DNA from: Candidatus Enterenecus merdae
GTDB taxonomy: Bacteria > Bacillota > Clostridia > Oscillospirales > Oscillospiraceae
Direction: 5' to 3'
Length of the DNA stretch: 64,000 nt
Assembly: GCA_018716385.1 (NCBI GenBank)
Contig: DVJZ01000026.1
Coordinates: 80,778 to 144,777, forward strand
Position 1 is the stretch's first letter; every line of letters starts with the position of its first letter. The notes beneath the pieces were generated by a model, which worked only from the letters and a program-made list of their open reading frames with translations, made no database searches and was not told the origin of the DNA. A program made the position numbers and the translations under genes. Positions 15,498-23,991 of this stretch are shown here, in pieces.

Positions 15498-18130
15498 CAC
15501 AGCTTCTGCTTGAGCTCATACAGCAGATTCAGCGCCTCCAAGGGCGTTAAGGTATCCACGGCCGTGCCCCGCAGCGTGTCCAGCACCTGCGCCCCCGCCA
15601 TGTCCCCCAGGGAGAGCTGGTCGTCCTGGGGCCGCGCCGCCTGGGGACGGGGGGCAGGCCCTCCCTGGGCCTCCAGCTGGGCCAGGACCTCCCGGGCCCG
15701 CCGGATCACCCAGTCGGGCGCGCCGGCCAGCTGGGCCACCTCGATGCCATAGCTCTGATCCGCACCGCCGGGCACCAGCTTGCGCAGGAACACCACGTCG
15801 CCCTCTCGCTTCTTGGCGGCAATGTGATAGTTCTTCACCCCCTGGATCTCCTGCTCCACCTCCGTCAGCTCGTGGTAATGGGTGGCAAACAGCGTCTTGG
15901 CCCCCAGCCGCTTCCTGTCCGCGCAGAACTCCAGCACTGCCCGGGCGATGGACATCCCGTCGTAGGTGGAGGTACCCCGGCCGATCTCGTCCAGGATGAG
16001 CAGGCTGTCCGTCGTGGCCTGACGCAGCATCTGGGCCACCTCGGTCATCTCCACCATAAAGGTGGACTGCCCGGCCCCCAGGTCGTCCGAGGCGCCGATG
16101 CGGGTGAACACCCGGTCCACCACGCCAATGCGGGCCGAGCGGGCCGGGACATAGGCGCCCATCTGGGCCATGAGCACGATGAGGGCCACCTGGCGCATAT
16201 AGGTGGATTTGCCTGCCATGTTGGGCCCTGTGAGGATGGCCAGCCGGTTCTCCTCCCCGTCCATCTGCGTGTCATTTGGCACGAACAGGCTGTCCTTACG
16301 CATCCGCTCCACCACCGGGTGGCGGCCCTCCCGGATCTGGATGACCCCGCTGCCGTCTACCTGGGGCCGGCAGTAATCGCAGTCCACCGCCACGGCGGCA
16401 AAGGAGCGCAGCACGTCCAGCGCCCCCACCCCCGCCGCCGCCCGCTGTACCTGGCGCACCTGGCCGGCGGCCTCCTCCCGCAGCTGGCAGAACAGCTGGT
16501 ACTCCAGGGCGGTGATCCGGCTTCTGGCCGACAGGATGTCGTGCTCCAGGTCCTTCAGCTCCTGGGTGATGAAGCGCTCACAGTTGCTCAGGGTCTGCTT
16601 GCGGATGTAGTCGGGGGGCACCAGGTCGTAGTTGGCCTTGGACACCTCGATATAATAGCCAAAGACCTTGTTATAGCTCACCTTCAGGTTTTTGATGCCG
16701 GTGCGCTCCCGCTCCCGGCCCTCCAGGGCCAGCACCGCGTCCGCCCCGTGTTCCACCAGGTCCCGCAGCCGGTCCACCTCCTGGTCGTACCCCGGTCGGA
16801 TGAAGCCCCCCTCCCGGATGGTGAAGGGCAGCTTATGCCCCTCATCCTCATCCAGGATGGCCCCGTCGATGCGGGCCTGGAGCTGCTCCAGGCCGGACAG
16901 ACTGTCCGCCGCCTGGGCCAACAGCCCGCCGGGCAGCCCATGGGTATGGGCCAGCAGGGCGGGCAGTACCCCCAGGCCCTGGGCCAGCTGCTTCATGTCC
17001 CGGGCGTTGGCGCTGCCATAGACCACCTTGCCGATCAGCCGCTCCAAGTCGGGCACCTGGCGCAGGGTGAGGGCCAGCTCCTCCCGGGCCACGGTGTGCT
17101 CCACCAGGGCGGCCACCGCGTCCTGCCGCCGGGCAATGTCCACCGGGTCCCGCAGGGGCCGCTCCACCCAGGCGCGGATCATCCGGTGGCCCATGGCCGT
17201 CCGGGTCCGGTCCAGCACCCACAGCAGGGAACCCTTCTTCTCCTGGCTCCGGAGGGTCTCGGTGAGCTCCAGGTTGCGCCGGGCGGTGAGGTCCAGCTCC
17301 ATGTACCGCCCCTCCGCCTCCTCCTCCTCCAGCACCAAGGGCCCCAGGTGACTCAGGTCGGTCTTTTGGGTCTGGGTCAGGTAATCGGCCAGCGCCCCCG
17401 CCGCCCGCAGCCCCAACTCCCGCCGGCTCCCCTCCGGAGGCAGGGCCTGGTCCGGCTGCCACAGGCCGCAGGCGGCCAGCGCCTGCGCCCCCTGGCCGGG
17501 CTGAAAGGGGCCGTCCTGCCCCGTCTGGCACAGGCAGCCCAGCCGGTCCCGGAGAAAGCGCACCAGCTCCTCCTGGGCCGCGGCGGCGGGGGAGAGGATG
17601 GCCTCGCTGGGCGACCAGGCGGAGAGCTGATTGAGCAGTTTGCCCAGGGCCTGTCCCCCCTGGAAGGCGCAGGCGGCAAACTGCCCGGTGGACAGGTCGC
17701 ACCGGGCCAGGGCGTAGTCCTGCCCGTCGTGGTAGACCGCGCAGAGAAAGTTGTTGCGGCTCTCGTCCAGCATCACGTCGTCCATGGCAGTGCCGGGGGT
17801 GACGATGCGCACGATGTCCCGCTCCACCAGCCCCTTGGCCGTGGCCGGATCCTCCAACTGCTCGCAGATAGCCACCTTATACCCCCGTTTGATCAGCCGG
17901 GCGATATAGTTCTGGGCGGAGTGGTAGGGCACGCCGCACATGGGCACCCGCTCCTGCTCGGGCTTGTTCCGGTCCCGGGTGGTGAGGGTGAGGCCCAGCT
18001 CCTCGGCGCCGATCTTGGCGTCGTCGTGAAACATCTCGTAAAAATCCCCCAGCCGGAAGAAGAGCAGACAGCCTGGGTTCTCCTGCTTCATCTTCAGGTA
18101 CTGGCGCATCATGGGGGTCAATTCAGCCAT
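15497..18130 (-). CDS. mutS: DNA mismatch repair protein MutS
   Basis: An 877-residue MutS of full length. The mismatch-binding Phe-Tyr-Glu lies at residues 30-32 (GDFYEMF) in domain I. The ABC-type ATPase has GPNMAGKSTYMRQ near residues 635-647, then the DEIGRGTSTYDG Walker B/signature and the FATHYHEL switch. It recognises mismatches and recruits MutL. It lies 49 bases after mreC in a leftward run with maf and the U32 peptidase, apart from mutL. Confidence 0.97.
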   Translation of the reverse strand: MAELTPMMRQYLKMKQENPGCLLFFRLGDFYEMFHDDAKIGAEELGLTLTTRDRNKPEQERVPMCGVPYHSAQNYIARLIKRGYKVAICEQLEDPATAKGLVERDIVRIVTPGTAMDDVMLDESRNNFLCAVYHDGQDYALARCDLSTGQFAACAFQGGQALGKLLNQLSAWSPSEAILSPAAAAQEELVRFLRDRLGCLCQTGQDGPFQPGQGAQALAACGLWQPDQALPPEGSRRELGLRAAGALADYLTQTQKTDLSHLGPLVLEEEEAEGRYMELDLTARRNLELTETLRSQEKKGSLLWVLDRTRTAMGHRMIRAWVERPLRDPVDIARRQDAVAALVEHTVAREELALTLRQVPDLERLIGKVVYGSANARDMKQLAQGLGVLPALLAHTHGLPGGLLAQAADSLSGLEQLQARIDGAILDEDEGHKLPFTIREGGFIRPGYDQEVDRLRDLVEHGADAVLALEGRERERTGIKNLKVSYNKVFGYYIEVSKANYDLVPPDYIRKQTLSNCERFITQELKDLEHDILSARSRITALEYQLFCQLREEAAGQVRQVQRAAAGVGALDVLRSFAAVAVDCDYCRPQVDGSGVIQIREGRHPVVERMRKDSLFVPNDTQMDGEENRLAILTGPNMAGKSTYMRQVALIVLMAQMGAYVPARSARIGVVDRVFTRIGASDDLGAGQSTFMVEMTEVAQMLRQATTDSLLILDEIGRGTSTYDGMSIARAVLEFCADRKRLGAKTLFATHYHELTEVEQEIQGVKNYHIAAKKREGDVVFLRKLVPGGADQSYGIEVAQLAGAPDWVIRRAREVLAQLEAQGGPAPRPQAARPQDDQLSLGDMAGAQVLDTLRGTAVDTLTPLEALNLLYELKQKL

Positions 18131-18179
18131 GGGGCGGTCACGTCCTCTCTCTTTCTTTCAACCTGCCGCGGCACGCGCC

Positions 18180-19016
18180 TTATCCCTCGGCGCCGAAATC
18201 GGTGATCACATATACATAGCGCACCCGCTCCAGGTCTGCCGCAGGCTCTACCTGGGCGTAGCGGCTCACCCCGTCGGCCTCGGTGAACAGCCCCGTGACG
18301 TTGCCCACCACCAGGCCCGCCGGATACACCTGCCCCAGGCCGGAGGTGACCACCTGGTCCCCGGACACCAGCTGGGCCTCCTCGGGCAGATAGGACAGCT
18401 TGAGCAGCCCGTCCAGCATCAGGGTAAAGTCCCCCTCCAGGATGGCGGTGTCGTCGGTGCGGGCCACCCGGCCGCCCAGCTCCACATCTGGGTCCAGCAC
18501 AGTGTCCACCAGGGCCCAGCTGCCCCCCACCTCGCTGACCACCCCCACCAGGTTGCCGTACTGGTCCACCACGCAGTCGTTGCGCTCCACCCCGTCCTCC
18601 GCGCCCTTGTCGATGGTCAGGTTGGCCTGCCAGTTGTCCGAGGTGCGGCGGATGACCTGGGCGTCCTCATAGGCAAACTCGGGCCGCTCCTCGGCCAGCC
18701 CCAGCAGATCCTCCAGACGCTGGTTCTCCCGGATGGCGTCCTGGTACTCCCGCTCCAGCTCCTCCAGCTCGGCGATGCGCTGGCGCAGCTCCTCGTTGGT
18801 CTGCTCCAGCGCGTCGTACCGGAAGGCCCGGTCATACCGCTCCTGGGTCCAGGTGGCCACCGCCGAGGAGGCGGCGCGGAAGGGGGCGGAGACCAGCTCC
18901 ACCAGGCCGGTCAGCGGGTTGAACCCCAGGATGGAGGACCCCACCCCCACCACCGCCGCCAGCAGCGCCGCGATGAGCACCAAAAGCAGCCCATTGTCAT
19001 GAAAAAATCGCTTCAT
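18180..19016 (-). CDS. mreC: Rod-shape-determining protein MreC
   Basis: A 278-residue protein with a short cytosolic N-terminus, one transmembrane helix (about residues 9-27), a coiled coil (about 65-105, LEQTNEELRQRIAELEELE) and two extracytoplasmic beta domains. Family knowledge: MreC links the cytoskeletal MreB to wall synthases in the elongasome. It lies 18 bases downstream of maf, a common pairing. mreB and mreD are not in this window; the gene after it is mutS. Confidence 0.92.
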   Translation of the reverse strand: MKRFFHDNGLLLVLIAALLAAVVGVGSSILGFNPLTGLVELVSAPFRAASSAVATWTQERYDRAFRYDALEQTNEELRQRIAELEELEREYQDAIRENQRLEDLLGLAEERPEFAYEDAQVIRRTSDNWQANLTIDKGAEDGVERNDCVVDQYGNLVGVVSEVGGSWALVDTVLDPDVELGGRVARTDDTAILEGDFTLMLDGLLKLSYLPEEAQLVSGDQVVTSGLGQVYPAGLVVGNVTGLFTEADGVSRYAQVEPAADLERVRYVYVITDFGAEG

Positions 19017-19034
19017 GCCGCCTCCTTCCCGCCC

Positions 19035-19619
19035 TCAGCGGCACGCCAAGGCCAGCAGGTCCACCCCAAATCCCGCCAGCATCTGGCCCAGCCGGTACAG
19101 CGGCAGGCCCATCACGTTGTAGTAATCTCCCTGGATGCCCGACACCAACAGCGCACCCAGCCCCTGGATGCCGTAGGCCCCCGCTTTGTCCATGGGCTCC
19201 CCGGTGGCGATGTAGCGGGTGATCTCCTCCGGCTCCAGCGGCCGGAAGGCGACGGTGGTCACCTCGTGCCCGGTATCCTCCCGGCCGCCCTGGAGCAGGG
19301 TGAGGCCGGTATACACCTCGTGGCGGTTGCCCGACAGGGCGGACAGCATGGAGAAGGCCTCCTGCTCCGTCTTGGGCTTGCCCAGCACCGCCCCATCCAG
19401 CGCCACCACCGTGTCCGCCGCCAGGATCAGTCCCTGCCCGTCCCCCTGCCGGGCTACCGCCCGGGCCTTGCGCAGGCTCAGCTCCTCCACCAGCTGGGCG
19501 GGGGAGGGGTTGCCATCCACCCGCTCGTCCACGTCGGGGGAGACCGCCTTGAACTTCAGCCCAATCTGTTCCAGCAGCGCCCTGCGCCGGGGGGACTGGG
19601 AGGCCAAAATCAGCTCCAC
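19035..19619 (-). CDS. maf: Maf-family nucleoside triphosphate pyrophosphatase
   Basis: A 194-residue Maf. The signature LASQSPRR is near the N-terminus, followed by AADTVV with the catalytic Asp and DKAGAYGIQG near residue 150. These enzymes hydrolyse dTTP/UTP and modified nucleotides and have been linked to septum control. The start used is GTG, with AAGGAGG eight bases upstream; the upstream ATG would place that Shine-Dalgarno inside the gene. It precedes mreC. Confidence 0.92.
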   Translation of the reverse strand: MELILASQSPRRRALLEQIGLKFKAVSPDVDERVDGNPSPAQLVEELSLRKARAVARQGDGQGLILAADTVVALDGAVLGKPKTEQEAFSMLSALSGNRHEVYTGLTLLQGGREDTGHEVTTVAFRPLEPEEITRYIATGEPMDKAGAYGIQGLGALLVSGIQGDYYNVMGLPLYRLGQMLAGFGVDLLALACR

Positions 19620-19701
19620 AGGATGTTCCTCCTTCCACATGGGCCCGCCCCGCCAGGTAGGGGGGAGGGGCCCTGCTTGCCACGGTTCTTGCCCGGGCCG
19701 G

Positions 19702-21786
19702 TCACTCCACGTCCCGGTAGTACAGCCCCCGGGTGTAGTTGTTGGGCGTGTAGCTGCCCACCCCCCGGTACCGCTCCAGCACCCGGGCGCACTCCAGGGC
19801 GTTCTCGGTGGTGAAGCTCAGCCGGATGGCCCACAGCCCCGCCCGGCGGTAGTCCTGGGCCTTGTCGGCCAGGAACAGCTTATTGGCATTGAAGATCTCG
19901 TTGCGGCAGCCAAAGGCCCGCAGCACCGGGAACTGCACGCCCTTCCGGTCGGTGAGGGTGTTGGCATTGGCACACACGCACTTGCCAAATTGGTTCTTAA
20001 TGACGCAGTTCTCGGTGATCATCAGGGGCAGGCGGCCGTAGGCGAACAGCTCGGTGTCCACCGCCTTGGACAGGTCCCGGATCTGAGCCAGCTTCAGTTC
20101 GAAGGAGGCGGTGAGGGAGACAAAGCCCATGCGCTTATACTCCTTGACCGCCTGGCTGTTGAACACTTGCAGGCCAAAATCCCCCCGCAGGGCCATGCCC
20201 GCCTGCCGGGCCGGCTCCACCATGCCCAGGTTGCCCACCAGGGCCTGGGTGACGCCCAGGGCCCGGCACTGCTCCAGCATCTCCCCCAGCTGGTCCAGCT
20301 CCCGGTCAAAGCACACCCGGGGCAAGACGGCAGCCACAGGAACGTCCCGCTCCTGGGCCTGCTCGATCTCCCCGGGGTGGGCGCTGATCTCCTCCACCGG
20401 CAGGTAGAGCAGGTCGGGCTTTTGCTTGAGCAGCTCAAAGCTGAGCTGGTCGGCCCGGCGCAGGGATAGGTTCAGTTTGGGCTCCTGCCGGGGGTTTCCA
20501 TACCTGGCGCCCACCTTATAAGGATTGTGCCGGCGGCGGGGCAGCGCCGTGCGCTGCTGGGACAGCTCGTCCAGCACCTGGCGGCGCAGGGCGTTGAGCA
20601 CCGACAGGGGGACGGCCAGCCCGTCGGCCACCAGGCTGCGCACCCCAGCGCAGCGGTAGGGGGTACCGCCGGTCTTGACCAGCTGGCCCTCCACATCCTG
20701 CTCCGTCACCGCCCGGGTCCGGGCCAGCTCGGGCAAGGGCCCCGCCGCGGTGACCACCCGGCCGCAGTCGTCCTCCACCCCCACCTGTACCGGCTCGCCG
20801 GGGCGGATCATGGCGTAAAAGGTCACCGGGACGCCCGGCCCCTCCCCCTTTTCGTAGGCGGCCCGGGCCTGGGCAAAGAGCTGCTTGGGCTCCGGTTCCT
20901 TCTCCCGCACCCCGAACATCTCGGGGCCCAGGCTTCCGGTGAAGTACCCGTCGGTAAAGCCCTGCCGGGAGAAGGCCGCACGCAGCTGGTCCAGCTCCTC
21001 CCGGGTGGGTTCCCGCCCTTCCCGCAGGGCGTCGGCATACACCTTGGTCACCACCCAGACGTATTCCGCCCGCTTCATCCGGCCCTCGATCTTGGCGCTG
21101 GCCACCCCCATCCGCTCCAGCTCCTGCAGGTGGCCGGCCAGGGACATATCCTTCAGGGACAGGGGGTGCCCCTCCGCCGGGCCGCCCCCCCAGCCGTAGG
21201 GCAGGCGGCAGGTCTGAGCGCACACCCCCCGGTTGCCGCTGCGCCCGCCGATGGCGCTGGACATGAAGCACTGGCCGGAGTGGCACATACACAGGGCCCC
21301 GTGGACGAAGGTCTCGATCTCGATGGGGGCATTGGCACACAGGTACTCCAAGTCCGCCCGCCCCAGCTCCCGGGCCGCCACCACCCGGCTGATGCCCAGG
21401 TCCGCGGCGGCCTTCACCCCGTCCAAGTTGTGGATGGACATCTGGGTGGAGGCGTGGATCGGCAGGTCGGGAGCCACCTGGCGGAGCATCCGCACCACCC
21501 CCAGGTCCTGGGCGATCACCGCGTCCATCCCCAACTGGGAGGCGGCGGCCGCCTGTTCGGCCGCCTGCTCCATCTCCCGGTCGGACACCAGGGTGTTCAG
21601 GGTCAGGTACAGCCGCACCCCCCGCAGGTGGCAGTAGGAGACGGCCTGGGCAAGCTCTTCCCGTGTGAAATTTTTCGCGTTGCGCCGGGCGTTGAAGCTC
21701 CCAAAGCCCAGATAGACCGCGTTTGCGCCGGCGCACACCGCCGCGCGCACCGCCTCGGGGCTTCCCGCCGGGGAGAGGATCTCCAT
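19702..21786 (-). CDS. U32-family peptidase / tRNA hydroxylation-type protein
   Basis: A 694-residue protein with an N-terminal U32 domain (about 1-300) and a long C-terminal part containing a DUF3656-type collagenase-like region. The U32 signature is visible as ETFVHGALCMCHSGQC near residue 158. Further cysteines (CAQTC) may bind an iron-sulfur cluster. Family knowledge: some U32 members degrade collagen, while others (TrhP/RlhA) act in prephenate-dependent RNA hydroxylation, so the peptidase label is by family only. It follows zapA and precedes maf in a leftward operon. GGAAGGAAG supports the ATG. Confidence 0.85.
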   Translation of the reverse strand: MEILSPAGSPEAVRAAVCAGANAVYLGFGSFNARRNAKNFTREELAQAVSYCHLRGVRLYLTLNTLVSDREMEQAAEQAAAASQLGMDAVIAQDLGVVRMLRQVAPDLPIHASTQMSIHNLDGVKAAADLGISRVVAARELGRADLEYLCANAPIEIETFVHGALCMCHSGQCFMSSAIGGRSGNRGVCAQTCRLPYGWGGGPAEGHPLSLKDMSLAGHLQELERMGVASAKIEGRMKRAEYVWVVTKVYADALREGREPTREELDQLRAAFSRQGFTDGYFTGSLGPEMFGVREKEPEPKQLFAQARAAYEKGEGPGVPVTFYAMIRPGEPVQVGVEDDCGRVVTAAGPLPELARTRAVTEQDVEGQLVKTGGTPYRCAGVRSLVADGLAVPLSVLNALRRQVLDELSQQRTALPRRRHNPYKVGARYGNPRQEPKLNLSLRRADQLSFELLKQKPDLLYLPVEEISAHPGEIEQAQERDVPVAAVLPRVCFDRELDQLGEMLEQCRALGVTQALVGNLGMVEPARQAGMALRGDFGLQVFNSQAVKEYKRMGFVSLTASFELKLAQIRDLSKAVDTELFAYGRLPLMITENCVIKNQFGKCVCANANTLTDRKGVQFPVLRAFGCRNEIFNANKLFLADKAQDYRRAGLWAIRLSFTTENALECARVLERYRGVGSYTPNNYTRGLYYRDVE

Positions 21787-21839
21787 GTGCTCTCTGCTTC
21801 CTTCCTGGATTCTGATGTACTCGTTGGGCCGCGGGCCTC

Positions 21840-22154
21840 CTACTTCCTCTGCTGCAGCTTGAAAATCTCCCGCTTGGCCTCGCTCAGCTCCAGCTTCTGC
21901 TGGGCCGACTCCTCCAGCAGATCCTTGATCTGCCGGCGCAGGTTCTCCGCGGCCTGCTGCTCCTTAAAGCGCTCATCGGCGAGGTTCAGCGCAGTGAGCA
22001 CAGCGCAGTCCACCATGGCCATGCCGGCCTGGCTGGCGGTCTGGGCCAGCTTCTCGTCCACATAGGCGGCCACCCGCTGGACATACTCCTGATCCTCGGC
22101 CGCAAGCAGGGTGTACTGCCTGCCCTGGACGGTGACGGTGATTCGGTTTTGCAT
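21840..22154 (-). CDS. zapA: Cell division protein ZapA
   Basis: A 104-residue protein. The N-terminal globular ZapA domain (ITVTVQGRQYTLLAAEDQEY, about 1-50) is followed by a long C-terminal coiled coil (55-104). ZapA cross-links FtsZ protofilaments at the division ring. The ATG is preceded by GGGAGGGG; longer readings upstream overlap the glyS promoter region. It is the first gene of the zapA-U32-maf-mreC-mutS run. Confidence 0.9.
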   Translation of the reverse strand: MQNRITVTVQGRQYTLLAAEDQEYVQRVAAYVDEKLAQTASQAGMAMVDCAVLTALNLADERFKEQQAAENLRRQIKDLLEESAQQKLELSEAKREIFKLQQRK

Positions 22155-22186
22155 GGCTGCCCCTCCCAAAATTTTTGTTGCCTTAT

Positions 22187-22215
22187 AGTATAACATAAAC
22201 CTCTGAAAAAGGGAA
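22187..22215 (-). promoter_or_regulatory. zapA promoter
   Basis: On the minus strand TATACT (22192-22187) carries an extended -10 TG (TGTTATACT); the -35 TTCCCT at 17 bases is weak. About 33 bases upstream of zapA. Confidence 0.55.
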
Positions 22216-22255
22216 CGAGAAAATCTCCGGCCCCACCCCCCGGCACTTTTGCCCA

Positions 22256-22284
22256 TTGACGGCCCCCTGTTTTGGTGGTAAAAT
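22256..22284 (+). promoter_or_regulatory. glyS T-box promoter
   Basis: TTGACG and TAAAAT are separated by 17 bases, with TG one base before the -10. It directs transcription of the T-box leader. Confidence 0.8.
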
Positions 22285-22290
22285 GCCTTT

Positions 22291-22528
22291 AACAAAAGGC
22301 ATGGACCGGGAAGAGTACCCGTTCTGTCCGGGCGCAGAGAGAGGCCGGCTGGTGCAAGGCCTCCCCGGACGGCGGAGAAGGGCGCCCGGGAGCCGCGGGC
22401 AGGCAATGGCCCGCCGGGCCGTCCCGCCGTTACCCGGGGCGTGGAGCGCGCATCCTCCGGATGCGAATTCAGGTGGAACCGCGGATTGCATGATTCGCCC
22501 TGAGCCAAATCGGCTCGGGGCGTTTTTT
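22291..22528 (+). promoter_or_regulatory. T-box riboswitch of glyS (tRNA-Gly sensing)
   Basis: The leader carries a GAGTA motif, a GAGAGA/GGTGCAAGG apical region, the conserved T-box AGGTGGAACCGCGG at 22471-22484, and an 11-bp terminator stem (22496-22506 with 22512-22522) followed by six T. Uncharged tRNA would stabilise the antiterminator and allow glyS expression. A GGC at 22371-22373 on the 3' side of stem I is the probable glycine specifier; that position is inferred without a full fold. Confidence 0.9.
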
Positions 22529-22563
22529 CCTGGGCCGCACCAAGTGGAAAGGACTGTGCCGAC

Positions 22564-23985
22564 ATGAAAAACACGGAAAAGACCATGGAGCAGATCGTCA
22601 ACCTGTGCAAGGGCCGGGGCTTCATCTTCGCCGGCAGCGAGATCTACGGCGGCTTGGCCAACACCTGGGACTACGGCCCCCTGGGCGTGGAGCTGAAAAA
22701 CAACGTCAAGCGGGCCTGGTGGAAGAAGTTCGTCCAGGAAAACCCCTACAACGTGGGGCTGGACGCGGCCATCCTCATGAACCCCCAGGTGTGGGTGGCC
22801 TCCGGCCATGTGGGCGGCTTCTCCGACCCGCTGATGGACTGCAAGGAGTGTCACGAGCGCTTCCGGGCCGACAAGGTCATCGAGGACTGGTGCCAGGCCA
22901 ACCAATTTGACCTGGGCCACAGCGTGGACGCCATGAGCCAGCAGGAGATGAAGGACTTTGTGGCCCAGCACGCCATCCCCTGTCCCACCTGCGGCCAGCA
23001 CAACTGGACGGACATCCGCCAGTTCAACCTGATGTTCAAAACCTTCCAGGGGGTCACCGAGGAGGCTAAAAACACCGTCTACCTGCGCCCGGAGACCGCC
23101 CAGGGCATCTTTGTCAACTTCCAGAACGTGCAGCGCACCACCCGGCGCAAGCTGCCCTTCGGGGTCTGCCAGGTGGGCAAGAGCTTCCGCAACGAGATCA
23201 CCCCGGGCAACTTCACCTTCCGCACCCGGGAGTTTGAGCAGATGGAGCTGGAGTTCTTCTGCCAGCCGGGCACCGAGCTGGAATGGTTTTCCTATTGGAA
23301 GGACTTCTGCCACCAGTGGCTGCTGGGCCTGGGCATGAAGGCGGAAAACCTGCGCCTGCGGGACCACGAGCCTGAGGAGCTCAGCCACTACTCCAACGCC
23401 ACCACCGACTTCGAGTTCGTCTTCCCCTTCGGCTGGGGGGAGCTGTGGGGGGTGGCCAGCCGCACCAACTTTGACCTGAACGCCCACCAGACCACCTCGG
23501 GCAAGGATATGACCTATTACGATCAGGAGAAAAATGAGCACTATATCCCATATGTTATCGAGCCCTCCCTGGGCGCCGACCGGGTGACCCTGGCCTTCCT
23601 GGTGGACGCCTATGACGAGGAGGTGGTGGACGCAGACAAGCAGGACGTGCGCACTGTGCTGCGCCTGCACCCAGCCCTGGCCCCCTACAAAGCGGCGGTG
23701 CTCCCCCTGTCCAAAAAGCTGGGGGACAAGGCCCGGGAGATCCAGGCCATGCTGTCCAAGCACTTCATGGTGGATTACGACGACGCCGGCTCCATCGGCA
23801 AGCGCTACCGCCGCCAGGACGAGATCGGCACCCCCTACTGCGTGACAGTGGACTTTCAGACCGTGGGTTCGGATACGGAGGCGGCGGACCACGCCGTCAC
23901 CATCCGGGACCGGGACTCCATGGAGCAGGTGCGCGTGCCCATCGACCAGCTGAAAGCCTGGCTGGACGAGAAGCTGGCGTACTAA
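22564..23985 (+). CDS. glyS: Glycyl-tRNA synthetase (single-chain, alpha2 type)
   Basis: A 473-residue class II synthetase of the dimeric, eukaryote/archaea-like type, not the two-subunit glyQ/glyS form. Evidence: the N-terminal [21 protein letters not shown] motif, a small zinc-type region (CKECHERF and CPTCGQHN), motif 2 [17 protein letters not shown], motif 3 near [11 protein letters not shown], and the C-terminal anticodon-binding domain (about 370-473). It charges tRNA-Gly. It lies under T-box control and is followed after six bases by an LTA-synthase-like gene. Confidence 0.96.
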   Translation: MKNTEKTMEQIVNLCKGRGFIFAGSEIYGGLANTWDYGPLGVELKNNVKRAWWKKFVQENPYNVGLDAAILMNPQVWVASGHVGGFSDPLMDCKECHERFRADKVIEDWCQANQFDLGHSVDAMSQQEMKDFVAQHAIPCPTCGQHNWTDIRQFNLMFKTFQGVTEEAKNTVYLRPETAQGIFVNFQNVQRTTRRKLPFGVCQVGKSFRNEITPGNFTFRTREFEQMELEFFCQPGTELEWFSYWKDFCHQWLLGLGMKAENLRLRDHEPEELSHYSNATTDFEFVFPFGWGELWGVASRTNFDLNAHQTTSGKDMTYYDQEKNEHYIPYVIEPSLGADRVTLAFLVDAYDEEVVDADKQDVRTVLRLHPALAPYKAAVLPLSKKLGDKAREIQAMLSKHFMVDYDDAGSIGKRYRRQDEIGTPYCVTVDFQTVGSDTEAADHAVTIRDRDSMEQVRVPIDQLKAWLDEKLAY

Positions 23986-23991
23986 GGCGTC